Source: Rhinopomastus cyanomelas (taxonomy: Eukaryota > Chordata > Aves > Bucerotiformes > Rhinopomastidae). Taken from it: 64,000 bases of DNA. The stretch is taken from the NCBI GenBank assembly GCA_013400115.1, contig VXBP01000349.1, positions 806,001-870,000 on the forward strand. The letters are read 5' to 3'. This document shows, piece after piece, positions 48,201 through 57,200 of this stretch (position 1 is the first letter of the stretch; each line of letters opens with the position of its first letter). A program made the translations under genes and the position numbers. The notes under the pieces were generated by a model. The model ran no database searches, had not been told where the DNA came from, and saw only the letters and a program-made list of their open reading frames with translations.

Positions 48201-51200
48201 CACATAACATCAGGGATTGGAAGCGACCTCGAAAGATCATCCAGTCCAATTCCCCCACCACAGCAGGATCATCTAGACCAAGTCACACAGGAACATGTCC
48301 AGGTGGGTTGGAAATGCCTCCAGAGGAGACTCCACAACCGCCCTGGGCAGCCCATTCCTCAACTAGACTTGGTTGCTCAAGGCCTCACCAATCTGGCCCT
48401 GAACACCTCCAGGGAGGGGCAGCCACAGCCTCTCTACCCTTGCACTGAAGAACTTGTTCCCAAGATCTAGTTTAAACCTCCTCTCCTTCAGCTTAAAACC
48501 ATCTCCCCACTGCCTATCGCTAGATCCCCTTGGGAAAAGTCCCTCTTCATCCATCCTGTAGGTTCCCTTCAGGTATGGGAAGGCAGCTATAAGGTCCCTC
48601 CTGAGTCTTCTATGACAATCATCTGCCCATCCCCAGCATCTTCTTCTGCTCCCCAGCTTAGGGTCTCTCCTCTATGGATCTGCTCCACCAACTCCATCCC
48701 CTGCCACAAGCCCAGGGAAGGTGAGAAATGAACCCTCCTGTGATCCCATGTGCATTCCTATCAGAAGTCAAAGAGGATTCACACTGAGATTCACCCTCCA
48801 AGGACGAGAACAAGCCAGCACATCCCAGCTCTGCTGGCAGCTGCCCCAGGGAAAAGGGATATGGGTTACGAAAGATGGGGTATGGGATAGGAAGCACCAC
48901 CACAAGCACACCCAGCATGGCCTCCACATGCCCCATCCCACCACAGCTCCATCCCACTGGAGCCAGGAGAAGGGACCTAGTGGAGTCCTGTAGGGTCCAG
49001 ACATAATCAGCAAGTGCCCAGGCACTGGACAACCACGGGGCAGCAAGAGGAAACGATTGACTCAGCTTCCCCAGGATGTCGGTGGGGTTACTCACTCCCT
49101 CTCTCTGGAGAAGGTTAAATGGGAACCCTACAGCAAGAACCAGCACGTGACAGGATGGGCTGGAGCCCAAAATCACAGCTCTTCTCTGCTGTCCCCATAC
49201 CCCAGCCCCAGGGACACTAAAAGCATCACTCTGGTTCTTGTTTATGGCCTGGCTGGCTCCATCCTCTCGCAAGACCTGACATGGGACCCCAGCCATAAGC
49301 TGTGGAGGTTCTGCCAGCTCTAGAGGAGAAGGGTTGAGGAATGAGTCAACCCCACAAAGCTCTGGCTTGGGCTGCTCTTAGCATCATGGGGCTGAGAAAA
49401 AGTCGGGAGATCGCCAGCTTGGGCTACAACAGAGGTCAAATCCTGCTGTCCCCACCCATCCTGATGGAGAAGGGTTTGCTCCTCATGGAAAGCAGCCCCT
49501 ACACCACGCTGTGGTTGCTGGGGAGATCAAGGGACCTCTGACCTGGCAGCCCCCTCCTGGGTTAGGGTCTGTGGCACTTACAACGGGCAGAATCACAGGG
49601 CAAAGCATCTTGGGGTGCAGAGCAGCCAGGAATGCGCTGCTGCACCCCAGGACATGGCACGTGCGCTCCCAGGACGAGTGTACCTTGTAATTCCACCTCA
49701 AATTGGGCTCCAGGGTTGAAGGCACCCCGTGGAGCTGCTCAGATTGGCCACAAGGGTGCTTCTGACCCCAAGGCTCTGCCTCCTCATGGCCCCATGTCCC
49801 CAGGGGACAGGGATGTGGGGATCACCCCAGCCTCTATCACACAGGGCTGGCTGACTCCACCACCCTCTTCCCAGCTCCAAAAAAGGAGACCTGGTCTTCA
49901 AAACACAATAAAATAACAAGAGCAGAGCAAGACAAGCCCAAGGCCCTGCTGCTCCCTGTCAAGTCCCTTCAGCACGGCCGCGGGTCCCCGCTCCCACTGT
50001 GGGGCCCTGGGTGATGGGATGGTGAGGAGGAAGCCAGAGCAGAGGGCTCCTCTCCTTCGGTGATGGTGGGAACGGGTCGTATTTTTAGAACATGATCTTA
50101 CACAAACATCACCCCTTGGCCAAACATGGTCTGTGCATTTTTCTTGCCGTTTCTCTGCTTTCCACCACCCTCCTCTCTCACCCTCCCTTTTTTTCTCCCT
50201 GTCTCTGATCTCCCCAACACCCACTCCCCACAGCCCATCCCCTCCTCCTCCCCCCTGACTCTTTCCAGGGTTTGAATTCCCCAGCAATTAGTCCCTGCGT
50301 GACTTATGGGGCTTTACTGGCAAAAGGCTCTTTTCCCAGCTACCGGCTTAAAGGGACACGTGTGGGGACGGGGCGATCCCGGCATTCCCAGCTCCCCATC
50401 CTGTCTCCCAGGCTGCCAGAGGCTGGAGAGCAAACTGCTGCTAATGGGACCTGTGGCTGACCCCTACGAGGTGCTGGGTTGCATGTTCCCCCCTTCCTCG
50501 TGCCTCAGTTTCGCCTGAGAGTGGGGAGCAGCAGATCCAGGTTCAGCCCATCCCTGGATCACTAAAGAACAACCAGAAAGAGAGAGGGAGAGTTGAGCAC
50601 CACTCGGGTCAGGCAGGCGTCAAAGAACCCAACTCTGAAGTCAGGAAGGGTTATTTGGTTAAACACTGATCACTGCCTGGAGCTGACCTGGTAGGCAGCT
50701 GGGTTCTCAGGATTCAGCATCTCCCCAGGCTCCAGCATCCTCTTGAGCTCCATCATCTTGCCAAACTCCAGCATCATCCCATGTTCCAGTACCATCCTTG
50801 CCTCCAGCATCTTCCTGGCCTCCAGCACCCTCCCTGGCTGCAGTCTCACCTGGGGCTGCATCAGCTTCCTGTCCCTCCCCAGGCCCCACCAACCCCTTTG
50901 TCCAGCAGCCATTAAAACAACGCTATGAGCCACTGGAAACCACCTCCTCTTGGCCCTGGCTTGACATGGATGTGATGGCCCTTTTCCAGAACATCTCAGC
51001 AAAGCCAGTCCCACCAGGGGCTGGGCTGGGAGAGGCGAAAAGCAGCTGGGATAGATCTGCCCTGGCTGGGACCCAGCCCACAAGAAGCCCAGAAGACCCA
51101 CTGGGCTGAGCTCGACTCTATTTTTCTTTTTCGGTCCAGTGATCAGAAAAAACCGCAGCGATGCTTCCAGAGGAGCTGATGCCAAGGGGGTTGTGTTGTT

Positions 51201-54200
51201 CTTCACGGGGGAAGCAGTCTTTGTTTCTCCACCGCCCCTGGCCAGTCTCCATCCTCCAGCCACAGTGGGAGCAGGATCCAAGAGCGTTGAGCTCCTGGGG
51301 AAATCACTGGATAAGGCAAAATCCAAGAGCCATGTTCAAATGAGCCTGGCCATCTGCTCAGGCAGCTCCCATAAGCCCTGATTTCCTAAGTCTTGGATGG
51401 AAAGAGGAAGACAGGGGCTGGAGTCACCAGGAGAAGCTCCACAGAGGATTCAGTGATGGGTTTTGCAGCTGCAGTGTCACAGCCGAGCCAGGTCCTCCCC
51501 AGGCAGCTGTATCCGAGCAGCAGAGTTAGGGTTTGAGGAACATGGTTGGGGGACTGCATCACCTTATCAAGACCCAAGGACAAGCCTTAAGCTTCAGCTG
51601 CACCCTGAAAGAACATCCAGGGGAGCTGGAAGAACCAGGACAATTCAGGCCCTGCAGACAGAAGGATGATTTTGGTGGACTGGAAGCAAATTTGGCTCAG
51701 GGACCGCATCAGGGTCTACTCGGTCCTGCCACACCTCACAGAGGGCTGCCCCTCAGGAAGCAGATGGCAGGAGTGCACGTCCACAGCTCCTGCAGCTCAT
51801 CCCAGTCCATGGGCAGTCAGTCCTCTCCTCTCTTCTGCCTCCAGAGCAGTGACCCCACAAGTCCAGAATGTTGCTGTGGAGGGGTTCATGCAGCAGAGCT
51901 ATAACCAGACAGGATACTCCAAGCACTCATCAGTGAAGATGAAGGCAACAACCGTGTCCCACCCCCAGGACAGGATGATTCTGGCTGCTCCAGAGACCCT
52001 GCAGATGAGCTCAAGGTGTGAAGGGCCAAGGCGGGTGGAAGGACGTTCCATCAGTGCCAAGTCATGTTCCCAGTCAGGACAGACTTGGAGGGAGGCTGAG
52101 GAGCTCTTCTACGTTGGCGCTCCTCAGCCCTCATCATTTATAGGATCATAGAATGCTTCAGGTAGGAAGGAACCATCAAAGCTCCTCCAGTCCAACCCCC
52201 TGCAGTGAGCAGGGACATCTGCAACCAGAGCAGGTTGCTCAGACCCAGAAGGTCCAGCCTGACCTGGGATGGTTCCAGGGACGGGGCTTCTCCCACCTCT
52301 CTGGGCAACTTGTGCCAGGGTCTCACTAGCCTCAGTGTAAAACACTTCTTCCTTATGCCCAGTCTAAACCCACTCTCTTCCACTTTCAAACCACCTAGTG
52401 GGAAACCCTGATAATTCTCATCACAGGCAGAATAATGGGCTTGGGGGGGTCCCCAAGGGTGGGGGACAAGGGACTCCTGAGCCTTATCTGGATCCTCATG
52501 GGACATCCAGTTCGGGATGCTGGGCATACCTCCATATGGTTCAGTCTGACAGTCTTTGCTCTGGAGGGAAGGAGTGGGAGGAGGAGGAGGAGAAGGAAGA
52601 AGATGCCGGCAGCAGCAGGGCAGGATCCCACCCCAAGCCAGCGTTGCTGAGGGAGCTGTTTGCAATCAGGGTCTCCACGACCTCCTCCCCAGCCTCTCCA
52701 AAATCACTTCCATGTGTTTTGGGAGTGTCGAGCCCATGGGGAGTTCAGCCCCAAACAATAGGATAGAGGAGAACGCAGAGCTGGGGGGAGGCAGGGTCCA
52801 GCCCCCTCAGCATTGTGCCAGCCCACACACGATGGGACCATAGGGCCACCACCATCACCCTCTTCCCACTTTGCTTCTCCAGAAGGAGGAGGAGGGAAAG
52901 GAGAAGTGCTGATGTCCCCCAGGAGCACAGCAGAGGGCCACCCCATTGGGGAAGGGATAGAGGTCCCCAGCTCTGAACTCATCATTTCACTCACTCCTAC
53001 CCCAAAAGCCAGCAGTGCCCAGACAACTGGAGCCCTATTTATTTCCAGGATCTTTACTGCGGGGCAGGAGCAGACAGTGCGGGGTTGGGACAGAGTAAAT
53101 TGACCCTAAAAATAGCCACAGCAGCAGCACCAGGGCAAAAAGGGCCACTAGGGTTCTGACTACAGGCAGGGAGCTCGTTGGTCCCTACCCCTCTCTTCGT
53201 CTGCTTGCCACCGTCCTTCCCCCACAGAGCCTCCCTGCTCCCGGCTGCGACCACCCTCCCTCTCCCCCGCTCTGAGGAACAGGAGCCTCCTTGTTTTGGG
53301 CTGCTTGGAGCCAGCAGAAACAGAGCAGATGCCAGGAAACTCAGCAGCCACCCCATCCCCAGCTGGTGATGGTCCCAGCCCCACTGGCCCTAGGATCCCA
53401 CTTCAATTCCCGAAACCATTCCGGCAATTTTGGGCAACAGGGTGTGAGCGAAGACACAAATATACCTCCCATTCCCCACCTCCAGTGCCCTCAAACCTAA
53501 ATATAGACCAGTGTGGGGCTGCTGGGATGGGAGGAGACATTTCTGCAGGCTGACCCCAACATCCCCAAGGTGATGGGCTATTCTAGCTGCTGGAACTGGG
53601 GACAAGGCATAGACCAGCCTCTCAGAGGAGGCCAAACAGCACAAATCCCCTCTCTGCTTTGCTGCTAAGGGTTGAGACCTGACTTTCCCTCTAATATCTC
53701 CGGCCTGGAGCATGGAAGTCCCTCTTGGAGGCATCTCAGGTGGCTTCAAAGCCATCCTCCCAGCACCTGCACCAGGGAGGCCCCACCAGAGGAGGTCACC
53801 AAGTCTTCTCAGCAGCAAATCTGCTCAGCCCTTAAGCACAAGTTTCCCACAACCATCCAAGTCGGTGCTTGCTGTGCCGGGAAGTGATTTGATCTGCCCC
53901 AAAGGAGGCCACAGCCCCCGGGGCCCTCCCAGCTGCTGGGTATAAGGACCAGCTGCTGCGGCCGATGGGCAGCTGCAGAGCCAGTTGACCCCAGAGCCAG
54001 GCAAAGCGCCAAACCCAGGCGAGAGTCACCACCAGCATCTCATAAAGTGGTTTTTGAGATGCTGGGGGTGGTGGGGAAGGTGCGACAGCCAGCAGAGCAG
54101 CCCTGAGAAGAGACGTCCTCTCCTCCCCACAGCCCATGACTGGCTTCTCCGCAGACTTCCCAAGGACACTGTTCTTAAATCCTTCAAGCTGCTCCATCTA

Positions 54201-57200
54201 TCATGGACAAACGATCAGTTTGAGGAGCTACTCCCATCTCCTCTCTTCAAACTGCCCAGTTCCACTCTGCTCTTGATCCTTCCTCCTGCCCCATGACAGA
54301 ACCACAGACTGGTTTACACCAGAAGGGACCTCAGACATCATCTAGTTCCAATCGCCTGCCATGGGCAGGGACACCTGTTACCAGACCACGGTGCCCAGAG
54401 CCACATCCAACCTGGCCTTGAACAATTCCAGGGATGGAGCAGCCACCACCTCCCTGGGCAGCCTGTTCCAGTGCCTCAGCACCCTCCAAGGGAGGAATTT
54501 CTTCCTCAAATCTAATCTAATCTCCCCTTTTTTAGCTTGAAACCTTCCCCCATGTCAGACCACAGCTAATGAGCTCATCGCTGCATGCTCTGTTCTCCCT
54601 GTCTATCACCTGAACAGGGTGACAGGTCCATCTGACATCTCCCAGTCCCACTGTGAAGACTTGTGGGTGCAGAACCTGGCCACATGGTGCAGGGGAGAAC
54701 CACCATCTCTGCTCTTACCTTCTCCTCCAGGCTGACAGCTCTTCTGATCCGGCCCTTGAGGAGCCAGTGTGGAGTGACCTGCTCTCCATGGGGTGGTAGC
54801 CCTGGGAAAAAGAAGACCTGGTGAACACCAGAACAGACCTTACAGCTTCTCCAGAGCCACATCAAGAGAGAAATGGAGAGAAAATGTACAGCTGAGGACT
54901 CCTCTAGCCAACACCCAAGGCTGCCTCTGGTGTATCTGAGAGATGGACACTAGCATGAAGTCAAAGCACCACGCCCTTTCTACCTCCCAGCTTTGCTTGG
55001 GAGCACTGCTGCCCACCCAGGTCCCAAACCAGTGGCCTAAAACCCCCAACAACCTCCACAGAGAAACAGCCAACCACCACCAACCACCCAGCCAAACCCC
55101 ACTGAGGAAACCCAGAGCAGGGATGAGAAAGGAGCTCACTCCGGCTCTCCTAGATCACACAGCTTTTTATTCCTTTTGTTCTGTTTTATCAACCATCATC
55201 ATTTATGGGATGAGGATGGGTGGTTCCATCACCCAGAATTGAAGCCACCACCCTTCACACCCGATCTGGGCTGGACCTGTTTGCAGAGTCGCTCCAAGAG
55301 CTGCAGCCCATCTCAGGTTTCTCTGAGCCATCCCAGCTCCCCAGGGCAGAGCAGGATAAGCAATTGCTTGGCTCAGCTAGAGACCATCAGACTCTGTAAG
55401 ATTATTTTCCTAAACAATGTTCAATTGCAACAGAGTGAGAAGCATAGAATCATTAAGGTTGGAAAAAACCTTCCAGATCAGCAAGTCCAGCTATCTGCCC
55501 CACAATCTCTAACCACTAAACCATCTCTTCAAACAGTGAAGCTACTGATGAGCAGAAGCTATTGATGACTTAATTCTGGACAAGAGGGAAAATAACCCAC
55601 CAAATCCAGTCTGAAGATGCTGCAGCTAGAAGATGCTGCTTTGTGAAAACACCAAGAGCATGGACCACCTGGCCCAGTCAAATGCTGTTGGTGAAAAGCT
55701 TCAACCTCATCAGCCTTCCCCAGTGAAGGGTTGTTTTATTCACCCAGGGAATGGAATAACACAGCCTCCACCATTAGGATTTTATATCCCTTGGCCTGAT
55801 TCCCTCTGCAATGATTAGGGGTGGGTTTGAAGTTATTGAGAAGTACGAAGACCTAAAAAAACCCCATGTAGTTAGGAGGTGCAGCTGGAGTGTTTAATGG
55901 GGTAGCTGCCTGGCCCCACCACGTCTGCCCCACCGGGACGTGCCCAGCGCTATCGCAGAGGCATTTAATCAGCTTTTATTATATATAGCGTGTAATCAGA
56001 TTCCAGGAATAACTGTAGATAAGGTGGTGGCACCATCCCAGTTCCCTTCTCCTCACCTCCCCCAAACTCTCGAGAGGTCCTGCAGCTACCCCAGCCCTAT
56101 AGAAATCCCATTTTCCCAGTGGGGAAACTGAGGCACAGCTGCCTCAGAACACTGGGTGGGCAGCTCCGTTGCCACCTCCCCGTTACGGAGAAAAGGGGGG
56201 GGAAACCCTATTTTTTATCCTTTGCAGCAGCTGCAGAGGGAGAAGAGCATGAAGATGCAGGAGCTCCCAGCTTGTAAAGTCTTAGGGTGTTTCTCTCACA
56301 GTCTGGGGAAGGGATGGGATGGCATGAGGGGGGCTGCTGTTCTGCTGGGATTACTGGTCTAGGCTTGAGGCCACGTCCTAAACCCCCCTGGGTTATTACA
56401 CAAAGCTTCTCACTGTTTTTACTACAATCAAGAGAGACTCCAGAGCATGAGACGGACCCTTCAAAAATCAAATAAACCCAAATATAGCCCAGAGGGGGTT
56501 TCCTACCCACCCCTTCTCATTTTTTTTTCCTGGAAAACACAGTTGTTAAGCACTTTCTGGGAAAACTAGTTGACTTCGGCGTTAGAGAGGTTTGTCCTCG
56601 TGTGGCCCCACGTCTGGGGGATGCTGGAGCCCAAAGATGAGCCCCACAGCACCCAGCAGCCCTCCCGCAGCTGCTCCTCAAGCCTCCTCTTCAAACCAAA
56701 CGGTGGTTCTGGCTCCCACCGCTCTCCCAGTTACGTGGCTCACGCTGGAGCCGCCGGAGAACTTATTGTCGGCAGCAGAGAACCCAGAAAAGTGAAAGAA
56801 TTAGTGACAAAAGTCGCGATAAAAGCGGACAAACATCAGTCCCAGCTTCTTGGTGGGGTTGTGGAACTGGGAGCTGGAGGAGACTCAAGCCAAACTGGCA
56901 ACCTCCTCCCACCCCTTCCTATTTGGGGCAGTATCATGGACTTCCGCGACACCAGAAAAAGCCAAGTTTCATCCCAAACCCACGAAGCAGCTCAGGGCTC
57001 TGCCAGGTCCTGCTCCAGGTGCTACTGGTCGGAGCTGGGAGGGTTGCGGGGACCTGTCGGGCGACAAGGGGTGCCTCTGCCCTTCGAGGGGTGCTGGGCT
57101 TGGGGTTGAAGAGTTCATTCCCTTTTTTTGGGGCAGGATGGGGAGGGGAGCGGTGTCCAGCTGGTCCAACGCTCCCAATCCCAACCAGACCATATAGAGT

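Noticed and set aside
48658..49296. 212-codon minus-strand open frame in ADAM33 intron 2
   Set aside because: Composition is that of GC-rich intron, with no recognisable domain and no splice sites in a phase that joins exons 2 and 3.
50670..51326. 218-codon minus-strand open frame
   Set aside because: Openness is explained in part by a 24-bp tandem repeat; no homology recognised.
54840..55139. Hydrophobic minus-strand frame upstream of ADAM33 exon 2, considered as exon 1
   Set aside because: It begins with GTG rather than ATG, runs straight on without a donor in the needed phase, and the stub at 57418 fits better.
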